Counted from the first letter of the stretch, positions 44,586 to 54,910 are shown. The stretch is 64,000 bases of DNA from Actinophytocola sp963727495 (GCA_963727495.1 CAVSGQ010000007.1:248001-312000); one strand, 5' to 3'. Numbers and translations: made by a program. Notes: generated by a model not told the origin, from the letters alone.

Positions 44586-44768
44586 ATGACCACGTTGACC
44601 AGACCCAGGAACGGCAAGATCATCGCGGGCGTGTGCGCGGGACTGGCGGACCGCTACGGGTGGGACGTCAGCACCGTGCGGCTGCTGTTCGTGCTGTCGT
44701 GCCTGCTGCCCGGCCCCCAGTTCGTCATCTACCTCGTGCTGTGGCTCGTGATGCCCAAGCGTGCCTGA
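44586..44768 (+). CDS. PspC-domain membrane protein
   Basis: A 60-residue protein starting at ATG 44586 with AAAGGCGG upstream. The PspC pattern is complete: TRPRNGKIIAGVCAGLADRY, GWDVSTVRLLFVLSCLL and VIYLVLWLVMPKRA. PspC proteins are envelope-stress membrane proteins. It stands alone. The 240 bases after it (44769-45008) hold no gene I can support. Confidence 0.85.
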   Translation: MTTLTRPRNGKIIAGVCAGLADRYGWDVSTVRLLFVLSCLLPGPQFVIYLVLWLVMPKRA

Positions 44769-45008
44769 GCCGTGCCGGTCGGTCGCCGAGGTCGAGCCGT
44801 TCGCGCGGCGCGGGATGGCCTTCGGGCCACATCAATGACCGGCCCGCCGGTTGTCGGCGTGCCCACCCCCGCCGGGGGCTTCCCCACGGACGTGGTGGTG
44901 CCCTCGCTGCGCCGACGAGCGGCTGCTCGCCCGGCTCGCCGGCCGGCCGGTCCGCGCCTGAGACCGCGATCGGTGCTGGTCGGGCCGTCCGGTCGGTACG
45001 ATCCGCAT

Positions 45009-46098
45009 GTGCCGCCGAGTCGAGGTACCTCCCCGCCGCAGGAGCTGAGGTTCTGCCGGTCGGCCGACGGCGCGCGGATCGCCTACGCGCGGCACGGTTC
45101 CGGGCCCCCGCTGGTGATCACCACCTGCTGGCTGAGCCACCTGCAGCACGACTGGCAGAGCCCGGTGTGGCGGCATTTCCTGGCCGACCTCGGCGAGGTC
45201 GCGACCGTCGTGCGCTACGACGAGCGGGGGGCACGGGCTGTCCGACTGGGACGTCGACGACTTCGGTCTGCAGGCGCGGATCGCCGACATCGAGGCGGTC
45301 GTGAACGACGCCGGGCTCGACCGGTTCGCGCTGATGGCGATGTCGCAGGGCGGCCCGCCGTCGATCGCCTACGCGGTGCGCCATCCGGAGCGGGTCTCCC
45401 GGCTGGTCTTCTACGGCAGCTACGCCGCCGCGTTGCGCGACCCGACGCCGGAGGACCTGGAGCTGGACGCGGCGTTCGAGCAGCTGATCAAGGTCGGCTG
45501 GGCGCGGACGGACTCGACGTTCCGGCGGGTGTTCACCTCGATGATGATCCCCGGCGCGACCGAGGAGCAGATGCGCTGGCTCGACGAGCTGCAGCGGGTG
45601 TCGACCTCGGCGCGCAACGCCCTCGTCGCGCGGCGGCAGCGCAAGCAGGCCGACGTGGTCGACCTGCTGCCACACCTGACGCCGCCGACCCTGGTGCTGC
45701 ACTCGCTCGACGACCGGATGAACGACTTCGAGGACAGCCGGTTCCTCGCGTCGGCGATCGCCGGCGCCCGCCTCGTCGTGCTGGAGAGCTCGAACCACAT
45801 CGTGCTCGGCGACGAGCCCGCCTGGCCGGTGTTCCTCCGGGAGGTCACCGAGTTCCTGGCCGCCGACCGCCGTGCGGCCCCGCCCGCGGGCGGGGCCGCA
45901 CGCCGACGTGCTGTCGCCGCGTGAGCTCGACGTGCTGCGGCTCGCCGCGGAGGGCCACGACAACGCGGGCATCCGGAGTCGCTGACGCTCAGCGTGCGCA
46001 CGGTCGAGCGGCACCTGCACAACATCTACGCCAAGCTCGGCATCCAGGGAAAGGCGGCCCGCGCGGCAGCGGTCGCGCGGCTGCTCAGCCGGGCCTGA
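45009..46098 (+). CDS. Alpha/beta-hydrolase fused to LuxR HTH, three indels
   Basis: Starts at GTG 45009 (PPQELRFCRSADGARIAYAR). The hydrolase part has VVRYDERG, then a break in the G run at 45226-45231 (one G too many), then GHGLSDWDVDDFGLQ and the nucleophile elbow LMAMSQGGPPS. Later come VLHSLDDRMND (acid) and SSNHIVLGDEP (His). A second shift near 45898 opens ADVLSPRELDVLRLAAEGHD, and a third near 45972 restores SLTLSVRTVERHLHNIYAKL. Such hydrolase-LuxR fusions are regulators thought to bind a ligand with the hydrolase fold. Repaired length is about 362 residues. Confidence 0.78.
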
Positions 46099-46196
46099 CC
46101 GCTACGCGCAACCCGACACGGGCGCCCGGGCGGGCGGCCCGAGGTTGCGCGCACGCACCGACGCGCCGGGGCCGGTCCGTTCGTAGCGTCCCGTCC

Positions 46197-46802
46197 ATGA
46201 GCACGATGGAGACCGAAGGCACGGGCTTTCTCGAGGTGGCGCCGCCGTCCGCGGACGCGGAACGCCTCTTCGCGAACGACGTCCGGCAGGTCGGGTACGT
46301 GATGATCCTGTCCAGGGTCTGGGCGCACCTGCCCGCCCTGCACGGCGGGCTGTTCGACCTGATGGGCCGGGCGGTCGAGGCGGGCTCGCTGACCTTCCGG
46401 CAGCGCGGCGTCCTGGTGGTCGCCGGCGCGTCGACCGCGCGCGACGCGTACTGCTCGCTGGCTTGGGGGAAGAAGCTGGCCGGCGTCGCGAGCGAGGACG
46501 CCGCGGGCGGCGTGCTGCGCGGCGACGACGCGGCGCTGGACGCCGCCGAGCGGGCACTGGCCCGGTGGGCGCGCGCGGTGGCCCGCGACCCCAACGCCAC
46601 CGGGCCCGGCGACGTCCAGGCGCTGCGCGACGCCGGCTACGACGACCGGCAGATCCTCGCGATCACCGTCTTCGTCGCGCTGCGCCTCGCCTTCGCCACG
46701 GTCAACGACGCGCTCGGCGTGCTGCCCGACCGGATCCTGCACGAGACCGCTCCCCCGCCGGTCCGCGACGCCGGCACCTTCGGGCGGCGGGCGGATGGCT
46801 GA
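46197..46802 (+). CDS. Carboxymuconolactone decarboxylase/AhpD-like protein
   Basis: A 201-residue protein from ATG 46197. The CMD-like helix bundle includes LMGRAVEAGSLTFRQRGVLV and ARDAYCSLAWGKKLAG with a single Cys, followed by ILAITVFVALRLAFATVNDA. Classical AhpD has a CxxC pair; here only one Cys is present, as in many peroxidase-related CMD proteins. The substrate is unknown. It follows the hydrolase-LuxR gene by 98 bases, and that gene may regulate it. Confidence 0.72.
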   Translation: MSTMETEGTGFLEVAPPSADAERLFANDVRQVGYVMILSRVWAHLPALHGGLFDLMGRAVEAGSLTFRQRGVLVVAGASTARDAYCSLAWGKKLAGVASEDAAGGVLRGDDAALDAAERALARWARAVARDPNATGPGDVQALRDAGYDDRQILAITVFVALRLAFATVNDALGVLPDRILHETAPPPVRDAGTFGRRADG

Positions 46803-46940
46803 GTCGCCGCCCGTCCTCTGCGGTGGGGCCGGCACGCGGGCGTGAACGTCAACCTGTGAGCCGGGCCCGGGATATGCCGGTGGTCGCCGCGCCGTTCGTG
46901 CTGTGGACGTGGCTGCGGCCGCTGCGGGTGACGGTGCCGG

Positions 46941-47486
46941 TCAGAACCCGTAGCGGTACGCGGCGCGGCCGGGTGCCGGCGGGCGGCGTCCGGCCGGCGG
47001 GCGCGGGTGGCGCGGGCGGGCGCTCGGCACGGCGGCCGGCACCCGCACCTGGCGCCACGACACGGACAGCTCGGCCGCCTCGCGCTCGGCCGCGCGGGCC
47101 GGCCGGGGCCGGTCGCCGGCCAGGCAGGCGAGCGCGATCATGCTCACCGCGAGCCAGAGGTTCAGCCAGTCGTTGGCGGTGCTCGGCGCGAGCGGCGCGG
47201 GCCCGCCGTCGAGCACCACGGCACCGCCGTAGTGCCAGAGGAAGTAGACGACACCGCCCGCGATGAGGAAGGTGCGCGCACCGTGCGAGCTGCGCGCCAC
47301 GGCCAGCCCGATCACCCCGAGCGCGAGGTGGACCGCGTCGTTCGCCGCGGGCAGCGGCACGCCGCCGCCGGTCGCCGACGTCAGTCCCAGCACGCCCGCC
47401 AGGAAGAACACCGAGGCCACGACCCCGACGGCGAGCCGTCCCGGATCCCACCGTGCGCCCGTGCCGTTCCCACCCCGGTAACCCAT
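46941..47486 (-). CDS. DUF4383 membrane protein
   Basis: A 181-residue protein; ATG 47486 is preferred because AGGGG lies 4 bases ahead (ATG 47504 is possible). Four helices: LAVGVVASVFFLAGVLGL, AVHLALGVIGLAVARSS, TFLIAGGVVYFLWHYGGAVV and WLNLWLAVSMIALACLAG. NDAVHLALGVIGL and TANDWLNLWL are the typical DUF4383 words. The C-terminus is Arg/Pro-rich. Function is unknown. The gap 47487-47736 before the oxygenase gene holds no supported gene. Confidence 0.75.
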   Translation of the reverse strand: MGYRGGNGTGARWDPGRLAVGVVASVFFLAGVLGLTSATGGGVPLPAANDAVHLALGVIGLAVARSSHGARTFLIAGGVVYFLWHYGGAVVLDGGPAPLAPSTANDWLNLWLAVSMIALACLAGDRPRPARAAEREAAELSVSWRQVRVPAAVPSARPRHPRPPAGRRPPAPGRAAYRYGF

Positions 47487-47736
47487 GTCGCCCCTGTCGA
47501 CCATGCGCGAATGATCCACTATTCGCAGCCTCTCCGCCCGGTGAACACGCCAACCCGACGCGAGAGATGCCCGATCCGGGGCTCGCTCAAACTCGCCTAC
47601 ACCGCGCTGTTCGGCTCGATCGAGGGTTCTTCGAGGTGCTGACCGAACGTCCCGGGTGGTCACCCAGTGTGTGGGGTGTCTCACCAGCGGCGGTCGATCG
47701 GGATGTGCCACGATTTCTCCCGTCGAAAGGATTCCA

Positions 47737-48600
47737 TTGAGCACCTCGGGAGCCGTGTTCACGGATCAGGTGGTCGACGCCGGCCGCTACCCCTTGTCCG
47801 AGCCGGACGGGCCCGCCTGGCGGGCCGCCGTCGAGCGCACCCGCGCCGAGCTCGACGAGTCCGGTTGCTGCGTCCTCGCCGACTTCGTCCGGCCGTCGCT
47901 GCGGGAGGCGCTGGAGCGCGAGTGCGCGGAGATCGCCCCGCTCGCGTACACCCGCGTCGAGCGGGTCAACGCCTACAACATCGCCCTGGACACGCCGCTG
48001 CCCGACGGCCACCCCGGCCGCGTGGTCATGGAGCGCGGCAACGCGTTCGTGGCGCGCGACCACATCCCGGCGTCCTCGATCGTCCACCGGCTCTACACCA
48101 GCCCGCGGTTCCAGCGCTTCGTCGCCGACTGCTTCGCGCTGCCCGCGCTGCATCCGCTCGCCGACCCGCTGTCCGGCCTGTGCCTCAACGTGATCGCGCC
48201 GGGCCGCGCGCACCCGTGGCACTTCGACACCAACGAGTTCACCGTCAGCATGCTCACCCGGCCCGCCGAGGACGGCGGCGTCTTCGAGTACTGCCCGAAC
48301 ATCCGCTCCGCGGACGACGAGCACCTCGACGACGTCGCGGCCGTGCTGGCAGGCCGGGGCGGGCACCTCGTGCGCCGCCTCGAGCTGCGCCCCGGTGACC
48401 TGCAGCTGTTCCGCGGCCGGTTCGCCCTGCACCGGGTGAGCACCGTGCGCGGCCGGCGCGCCCGGCATGCGGCGATCTTCGCCTACAGCGAGCGGCCCGG
48501 CGTGATCGGCAGCGCCGAGCGGACCAGACAGCTCTTCGGCCGCGTCCTGCCCGAGCACCTCGCCGCGGAGTCCGTCCGGGGCGACCGGCTGCTGGACTGA
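47737..48600 (+). CDS. Fe(II)/2-oxoglutarate-dependent oxygenase (BesD-like hydroxylase family)
   Basis: A 287-residue protein read from TTG 47737, which has AAAGGA 5 bases upstream; no good ATG exists. The metal triad is His162-x-Asp164 (HPWHFDTNEFTVSML) and His232 (LFRGRFALHRVSTVRGR), with Arg residues at 238-240 for 2-oxoglutarate. GGVFEYCPNIRSADDEH and SERPGVIGSAERTRQLFGR recall the family containing the free-amino-acid halogenase BesD, but Asp164 is kept (halogenases have Gly/Ala), so hydroxylation is expected. It leads an operon with a methyltransferase 14 bases downstream and a carnitine-type acyltransferase. The substrate, perhaps an amino acid or betaine, is inferred. Confidence 0.7.
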   Translation: MSTSGAVFTDQVVDAGRYPLSEPDGPAWRAAVERTRAELDESGCCVLADFVRPSLREALERECAEIAPLAYTRVERVNAYNIALDTPLPDGHPGRVVMERGNAFVARDHIPASSIVHRLYTSPRFQRFVADCFALPALHPLADPLSGLCLNVIAPGRAHPWHFDTNEFTVSMLTRPAEDGGVFEYCPNIRSADDEHLDDVAAVLAGRGGHLVRRLELRPGDLQLFRGRFALHRVSTVRGRRARHAAIFAYSERPGVIGSAERTRQLFGRVLPEHLAAESVRGDRLLD

Positions 48601-48614
48601 GGAGGCCCGACCCC

Positions 48615-49413
48615 GTGCACTTCGACTCGACCGGCAAGGCCTCCTTCGACCACGTCTACACCGAGCCCGACCCGCGGCCCTACTTCGCCACGCTGCGCGA
48701 GCTCGGCTACCACCTGCCGCAGCTGGCCAAGCCGTACTTCGCGAAGCTGATCGAGGAGCGCCGGGAGCCGACGGTGCTGGACGTCGGCTGCTCCTACGGC
48801 GTCAACGCCGCGCTGTACCGGTGCGACACCACCATGAACGAGCTCTACGAGCACTACACCGGCGAACAGGCCGCCGGGCTCGACCGCGCCGGGCTCATCG
48901 CCCGGGACCGGCGCCTGGTGCGCTCGCGCGGCGTCCGGTTCGTCGGCCTGGACGTCTCGGCACCCGCCCTGGAGTACGCGCGGGCCGCCGGCTTCCTCGA
49001 CGACGCGGTGCACGCCGACCTGGAGCACGACGAGCCGACCGCCCGGCAGAGCGCCGTACTGGCCCGGGCGGACCTGGTCGATCTCCACCGGCTGCATCGG
49101 TTACGTCACCGAGCGGACCATCGCCCGGATCGCCGGCCTGCCGGGCGGGCGGCGGCCCGCGATGGCGCACTTCGTGCTGCGGATGTTCTCCTACGAGCCG
49201 GTCGCGGACAGCCTGGCCGGCCTCGGCTACGACACCGTCGGCGTGGCCGGGGTGTTCCGGCAGCGCCGGTTCGCCTCCGCGCAGGAGCAGGAGCAGATCC
49301 TGGACGCGGTCCGCGCGGCCGGGGTGGAACCGCACGAACTGGAGACCGAGGGCTGGCTCTGCGCGCAGCTCTACTTTTCCCGGCCCGGCGACAACCCGCG
49401 AGGACGACAGTGA
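48615..49413 (+). CDS. Class I SAM-dependent methyltransferase, one frameshift
   Basis: Starts at GTG 48615 with GGAGG 9 bases upstream. Motif I is VLDVGCSYGVNAAL, and VRFVGLDVSAPALEYARAAG is motif II. At 49080 an extra G breaks the frame; removing it joins ARADLV to ISTGCIGYVTERTIARIAGL, and the second frame continues to AQLYFSRPGDNP. Repaired length is about 265 residues. The acceptor substrate cannot be read from sequence. It is coupled by GTGA to the acyltransferase. Confidence 0.78.
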
Positions 49414-51195
49414 CCATCAGCCCGCGCACCTTCGGCAACGAGGACGAGCCTGCCCCGGGTGCCCCTCCCCACCCTCGCGAAGACCTGCGAGCGGTTCCTC
49501 GAATGGTCCGCGCCGCTGCTCACCGAGGAACAGCGGGCGGAGACCGAGCGTGCGGTGGCGGCGTTCCTGGCCCCGGACAGCCCGGCCCACGAACTGCAGG
49601 CGGAGCTGGAGCGCTTCGACGCGGAACCTGGCGTGGCCAGCTGGCTGGACCGCTTCTGGCCCTACCGCTACCTCGGCCGCCGCGACCGCATCGCGCTCAA
49701 CGCCAACTACTTCTTCCTGTTCGGCGACTCCCCGGCCGACTCCGGCGAGGGTCAGGCGGAGCGCGCCGCGGGCCTGGTCGCCGCCGCCGTCGACTACAAG
49801 CTGCGGCTCGACGACGAGGAGATCCCACCCGCCGTCCAGCGCGGGCGGCCCCTGTCCATGGTGCAGAACACGTTCCTGTTCTCCACCACCCGGATCCCCG
49901 GCGCGGTGCAAGACACCGTGCGTGCGCCCTACAGTGCCGACCGCCCGGGCCCGGCCACCGCCGGTCACGTCGTGGTCTTCCACCGCGGCACCCCGTTCCG
50001 GCTGGACGTGATCGCCCCGGACGGGCGGCCCTACGACCGCGAGGACATCGCCGGCGCGCTGCGCACGATCATGAAGGCCGGCGCCGACCTGGACGACCCG
50101 CGCACCGCGGTCGGGCACCTCACCACGATGGCGCGCGCGGAGTGGGCGGCCAGCCGGCAGGCGCTGCTCGACGCCGCGCCGGGCAACGCGGCGGCGCTCG
50201 AGGAGATCGAGTCCGCGCTGTTCTGCCTGTGCCTCGATGACCTCTCCCCCACCGGTACCCGGCAGGCCTGCGACCAGCTCCTGCACGGCGACAGCGGGAA
50301 CCGGTGGTTCGACAAGTCCTTCTCGCTGGTGGTGTTCGCCGACGGCACCGCGGGGATCAACGTCGAGCACTGCGGCCTGGACGGGACCACGATCCTCAGC
50401 TTCGTCGACACGCTGCTGGAGTCGCCGCCCATCCGGCCCACCACGCGCGGCCTGCCCGAGGTCACGCCCATCGAGTTCACACTGGACACCGCGTTGCGCC
50501 GGACGGTCGCCGCCGCCGCCGACGCGTTCGCCGCCTACGCGGACGCGACCGCGACCGCGACGGTGTCCATTTCGGACTTCGGGTCGAGCACGGCAAAGGC
50601 GCTGGGCGTGTCCCCGGACGCATTCGTGCAGATGGCCTACCAGCTCGCGCACCGGCGGGCCAAGGGGCTGACCGGCGCCACCTACGAGTCGATCGCCACC
50701 CGCCAGTACCGGCACGGCCGCACCGAGGCGATGCGGGTCGTGACGCCCGAGGTGCGGACGTTCGTGTCCACAATGGACGATCCGGGCGCGGATCGGGCGG
50801 CGCGGCGTGCCGCCTTCCTGGCCGCCGCGGCCAAGCACGTCGCGCGGGCGAAGGAGTGCCAGGCGGGTGCCGCCCCCGAACAGCACCTGTGGGAGCTGCA
50901 GCTGATCGCCAGGCGGGCGGACACCGCCGAGCCGCCCGCCCTCTACGACAGCCCGGGCTGGCTCGTCATGCGTGAGGACTACCTCAGCACGAGCTCGGCC
51001 CCGTCGAGGAACATCCGGTTCTTCGGCTTCGGCTCGACCAGCCCGCGGTGCATCGGCGTCGCCTACGTGCTGCTGCCCGACCACCTGAACCTGTACCTGA
51101 GCACCCCCCGGCACGTGGCCGGCCAGATGCACTCCTTCGCCCGCGAGCTCACCGCGGCCGTGGGCGAGCTGCGTGAGCTGCTCGCCACCGGCTGA
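49410..51195 (+). CDS. Choline/carnitine O-acyltransferase family protein, one frameshift near the start
   Basis: The true start is GTG 49410, overlapping the methyltransferase stop; TISPRTFGNEDE joins LPRVPLPTLAKTCERFLEW after removing one C at 49449-49450, giving the normal family N-terminus and about 594 residues. The catalytic His is near residue 320 in GINVEHCGLDGTTILSFVD, matching the H-x3-D of carnitine acyltransferases. DYLSTSSAPSRNIRFFGFG near 525 holds the S-T-S motif. These enzymes move acyl groups between CoA and a hydroxylated quaternary amine. They are rare in bacteria, which makes the pairing with an oxygenase and methyltransferase notable. Confidence 0.85.
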
Positions 51196-51223
51196 CGGTG
51201 CCCCCGGCCCGCCCGCTACCGGG

Positions 51224-51475
51224 TCAGGACCCCTCCTGCACGTGGAAGATCTCGTCGGCCACGAGACCGTGCGCCTCGCGGTGCACGGTCGCGGCCGCCT
51301 CCGCGTCCGGCGCGTCGACCAGGCAGAAGATCTTCCCGTGCGCCTCGTCGACCCAGTACTTCAGGTAGTTCACCCCGTGCGCGTCCTGCGTCTGCAGGTC
51401 CGCGGCGTGCGCCTTGGCGACGTCGTCCATGCCGACCTCACCGTCCATCGAGTGCATATCCATGAAAAGTGGCAT
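51224..51475 (-). CDS. DUF4242 (SCO4226-like) small protein
   Basis: An 83-residue protein from ATG 51475 (MPLFMDMHSMDGEVGMDDVA). The pattern VNYLKYWVDEAHGKIFCLVD and VHREAHGLVADEIFHVQEG is the DUF4242 ferredoxin-like fold; SCO4226 of this family binds nickel through His and Cys. It lies 75 bases downstream of the large LuxR-type regulator on the same strand, a common pairing in actinomycetes. Confidence 0.85.
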   Translation of the reverse strand: MPLFMDMHSMDGEVGMDDVAKAHAADLQTQDAHGVNYLKYWVDEAHGKIFCLVDAPDAEAAATVHREAHGLVADEIFHVQEGS

Positions 51476-51550
51476 TCCTGCGGCCCCTTCTTGTTGTTCG
51501 GTGGGTACAGCCAAGCCCACCCGGGCCGGCCCGCACATCGGGCGAGTTCC

Positions 51551-54165
51551 CTATGTTGGCGGCGGTGCGGGCAGCAGGATGCCCAGCCGGGACGCCACGG
51601 CCACGGCGCGCGACCGGGTCGGCACGCCGAGCTTGCGCAGCACCGCGGAGACGTGGTGGCCGACCGTCTTGCCGGACAGCCCGAGCCGCACCGCCAGCTC
51701 CGCGTTGGACAGGCCGTGCGCCAGGAGCCGGAGGACCTCCAGCTCCCGCGCGGTCAGCCCGGCGGGGTTGTCCCGGGTGGCGGGGCGCGGCCCGCGCGGC
51801 ACGGCCATCCCGCGCAGCCGCAGGTCGCGCGCGACCGCCCGGGCGGTGGCCGGGGCGGCCAGGTCGTCGAGGATGGCCAGCGCGACCCGGACGTCGGCCG
51901 GATCGTCCGAACGCGACAGTGCGAGCGCCTGCCATCGCGGCGCGCCCAGCTCCCCCCACACCCGCGCGGCGTCCCGCACCCGGCCGGCGACCATCAGCGC
52001 GAACGGCTCGGGCGGCTCGCGGCCCGAGTCCGACGGCGCCCCACCGACCGCGCGCCAGAACGCCAGCTCCGCCACGTCCCACGGATCGCCCCGCTCCAGC
52101 AGGGCCGGCCAGATCCCGTCGGTCTCGGGCCCGATGCCCGCCGCGTCGCCGTTCGTCCAGGCCCGCTCGGCTCTGGCGACCGCGACCTGGGCCACCCGCT
52201 GGGGTTCCCCGATCCGTTGGGCCAACTGCCATGCCTCGTCCAGCAGCGCGTCCGCCGGCTCCCCCCGGCGCGTGGCCAGCGCCCCCGCGACCGACAGCGC
52301 CGGATCCGGGTGATCGGCGACAGCCGCGGATGCCGCAGGACCTGGCCGACCAGCCGGCCGGCGTCGGCGTGCCGCCCGCGCTCGGCGACCACCCAGGCCA
52401 GCCACGCCTGCATGTACAGCCGCCACGAGTCGAGATCCCGGTCCGTGCAGTAGGCGATGCCGGTGCGCACACACCGCTCGGCCTCGTCCAGCCGGCGCAT
52501 CATCCCGAGCCGCCAGCCGAGGTTCGTGAAAGCCCGCCCGGCGTGTTCCTGGGCGTCCATGGCGAGTGCCAGGTCGAGCGACCCGCGCAGGTGTGCGATT
52601 CCCTCGTCCACCGCACCGCGGATCAGGTGGGCCACGCCGACGTTGTTGAGCGCGTGCGCCAGCACGTCCCGGTCGCCGATCCGCTCGGCCAGCCCGATCG
52701 CCCGATCGCCCCAGTCCAGCGCCGCGCGGAAGTTCTGGTCCAGCATCCGCAGCTGGGACATGTTGCTGTAGGCCATGGCCAGCTCGGAGCCGGGCTCCTG
52801 GGCCTCGAGCTCGGTCACCGCCTGGGCGCCGTACCGCTCGGCGTCGGCGTTGTGCGCGAGGAACCAGGACAGCCGGGACAGCCAGCGCAGCGCGTCACCC
52901 ACCAGCCGCCCGTCCCCGGCGGCCCGGTGCAGCTTGAGCGCCTCCTCGCGCGCCGTCAGCGCGTCCTCGAGCTGGTCGGTCAGGTAGCACTCGTAGGACA
53001 GCCTGCCGAGCAGGCCGGCGCGGTCGGCGTCGGACAGCAGGTGGGCGTGGGCAGCGCGGTCCGGAAGTGCTCGGCGGCCTCCCGGTGCGAGCCCAGCCGC
53101 GCGGCGTGCTCGGCGGCCCGCGGCGCATGCCGCACGACGGCCGCCGGGTACCCGCCGTTGTCGGCGTGATGGGCCAGCCTGCGGTCGTCGGTGGCGCCGC
53201 CGGCCAGCAGGTGCTCGTACACCGCGCGGTGCAGCCGTACCCGGGTGCCGGACGGCAGGCCCGCGTCGATCGCCAGCCGGGCGAGCTCGTGGCGGAAGCC
53301 GACCCGGTCCCCGCCGTCGACCAGCAGGCCCCACCGCACGCACTCGTCGAGCGCCTCGGCGGGGCGGCCGGACACCCCGAGCAGCAGCCCGACCTCGGCG
53401 TGCTGGCCGATGACCGACGCGGTGTCCAGCACGTCCCGCGCGACGGGGACAGCCGCGCGGCGCGCGCGTGCACCGCGTCCCGGACCGACGGTGGCAGCCG
53501 CGCCGTGCCGGCGGCCAGCACCTCGGTGACGAAGAACGGGTTGCCGCAGGTGCGCCGGTACAGCTCGTCGGCGTCGGCGTCGGCGTCGTGATCGGCGCGG
53601 CGGGCGAGCTCGGCCACCGCCGCGCCGGTCAGCAGCGGCACCTGCATCCGCGCGACGACGGCGGCGGTGGCAAGGTCGCCGAGCACCACGGTGAGCGGGT
53701 GGCCGGCGCCGACCTCGTCGTCCCGGAACGTGACCACCAGCAGCAGCGAGGTGCCGCCCATCCGCCGCCGAGGAAGCGGACGAGATCGAGGGTGGCCTCG
53801 TCGGCCCAGTGCACGTCCTCGACCACGAGCAGGGTGGGCCGGTCGGCCAGCGCTGTCCGGACGGCCGCGAACAGCGGGCCGCGGCTGGGCCGGTCCTGGT
53901 CGAGCTGCTCAACGACCGCGGCGCCGAGCGCCCCGGCGATGTCGGCGAGCGGGCCCAGCGGGCGCGGGGTGGTGCCGCCGTCGCAGGCACCGCGGAGCAC
54001 CCGGACGCGGTCGCCTGCCCGCTCGGTGAACGTGGTGACCAGAGCGGTCTTGCCGGCACCCGCCTCGCCGCCGAGGAACACCAGCCGCCCGCGCCCGCCG
54101 AGGGCCTCGTCCAGGTAGCCGGTCAGCCCGTCGAGGAGCGGCTCGCGCTCCAGCAGCAACGACAC
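51551..54165 (-). CDS. Large ATP-binding LuxR (LAL) regulator, four -1 frameshifts
   Basis: Five consecutive reading segments make one LAL protein of about 872 residues. N-terminus from ATG 54165: Walker A FLGGEAGAGKTALV near 31-44 and Walker B LLVVEDVHWADEATLDLV. Breaks are near 53768 (before MGGTSLLLVVTFRDDE), 53445-53448 (SPVARDVLDTASVIG lost a C), 53050 (before AHLLSDADRAGLLGRLSY) and 52301-52307 (ITRI to ALSVAGALATRRG). Each is a missing base, mostly in a C/G run. The middle is TPR-like; the C-terminus is LTARELEVLRLLAHGLSNAE, then GKTVGHHVSAVLRKLGV, the LuxR HTH. It likely controls the adjacent DUF4242 gene. Confidence 0.85.
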
Positions 54166-54211
54166 GCCGTAGCGTAACCCGGGCCGCGGCCGGGAGGACC
54201 GGGTTGCCTCC

Positions 54212-54874
54212 TCACCCGCCCGCCGACGTCGGCAGGACGGCCAGGTTCGCGCGCAGCGACGGCAGGTCGTCGTACACCGCGACCGCGCCCGCCTCGGTGA
54301 GCTCGTCCACGCCGAACCCGCCGGTGCGCACGGCGACCGCCGGCAGGTTCAGCCTGCCCGCGGCCGCGCAGTCCCAGACGGAGTCGCCGATCGTCAGGCT
54401 CCCGTCCGCGGGCTCGGCGGGCGCCTTCTCGAGCGCGACGGCGAGCAGGTCGGGCGCGGGCTTGGTGTCCGACACGTCCTCGGCGGTGGTCCAGCCGTGC
54501 ACGATCTTCCGCACGTCCAGCAGGTCGAGGTAGTGGTCGACGTGCTCGGGCTTGCCGCTGCTGGCGAGCACCACGGCGTAGCCCCGATCGGCCATCGTGA
54601 CGAGCAGTTCGCGCGCGCCGGCGAGCGGTGCGATCTCGGGCAGCATCGGGTCGAACATCTCCGCCCACACCTCGCGCACCCGGTCGCCGTGTGCCGCCTC
54701 CACCTCGTCGCCGGCCACCGCGGCCACCAGCCGGTCCCCACCCATGCCGATGGCGCGGTGCACCCGCCACACCGGAACGGTCACCCCGACCTCGCGGAAC
54801 GCGCGGAACCAGGCGACCGCGTGGTGGTAATTGGTGTCCACCAGCGTGCCGTCGACATCGATCACAGCGACCAT
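54212..54874 (-). CDS. HAD-family hydrolase (phosphoglycolate phosphatase-like)
   Basis: A 220-residue protein from ATG 54874. HAD motifs: I VIDVDGTLVDTNY, II VVLASSGKPEHVD, III Lys in EDVSDTKPAPDLLAV and IV LTIGDSVWDCAAAGRLNL. The helical cap between motifs I and II is of the beta-phosphoglucomutase/phosphoglycolate phosphatase type. The substrate is not set by sequence. It is divergent from the TetR gene at 54948. Confidence 0.88.
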   Translation of the reverse strand: MVAVIDVDGTLVDTNYHHAVAWFRAFREVGVTVPVWRVHRAIGMGGDRLVAAVAGDEVEAAHGDRVREVWAEMFDPMLPEIAPLAGARELLVTMADRGYAVVLASSGKPEHVDHYLDLLDVRKIVHGWTTAEDVSDTKPAPDLLAVALEKAPAEPADGSLTIGDSVWDCAAAGRLNLPAVAVRTGGFGVDELTEAGAVAVYDDLPSLRANLAVLPTSAGG

Positions 54875-54910
54875 GCCCCCAGCACTACCCACCGCGGGCG
54901 CGGCCGACAC

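Noticed and set aside
44837..45008. Small gene between PspC and the hydrolase-LuxR gene
   Set aside because: The available frames are Arg/Pro-rich with no ribosome binding site or recognisable motif.
47487..47736. N-terminal extension of the oxygenase from GTG 47656
   Set aside because: The extra residues have no similarity to the family and the TTG at 47737 has a better ribosome binding site.
47737..48600. Call as a halogenase
   Set aside because: The metal motif is His-x-Asp; chloride-binding family members lack the Asp.
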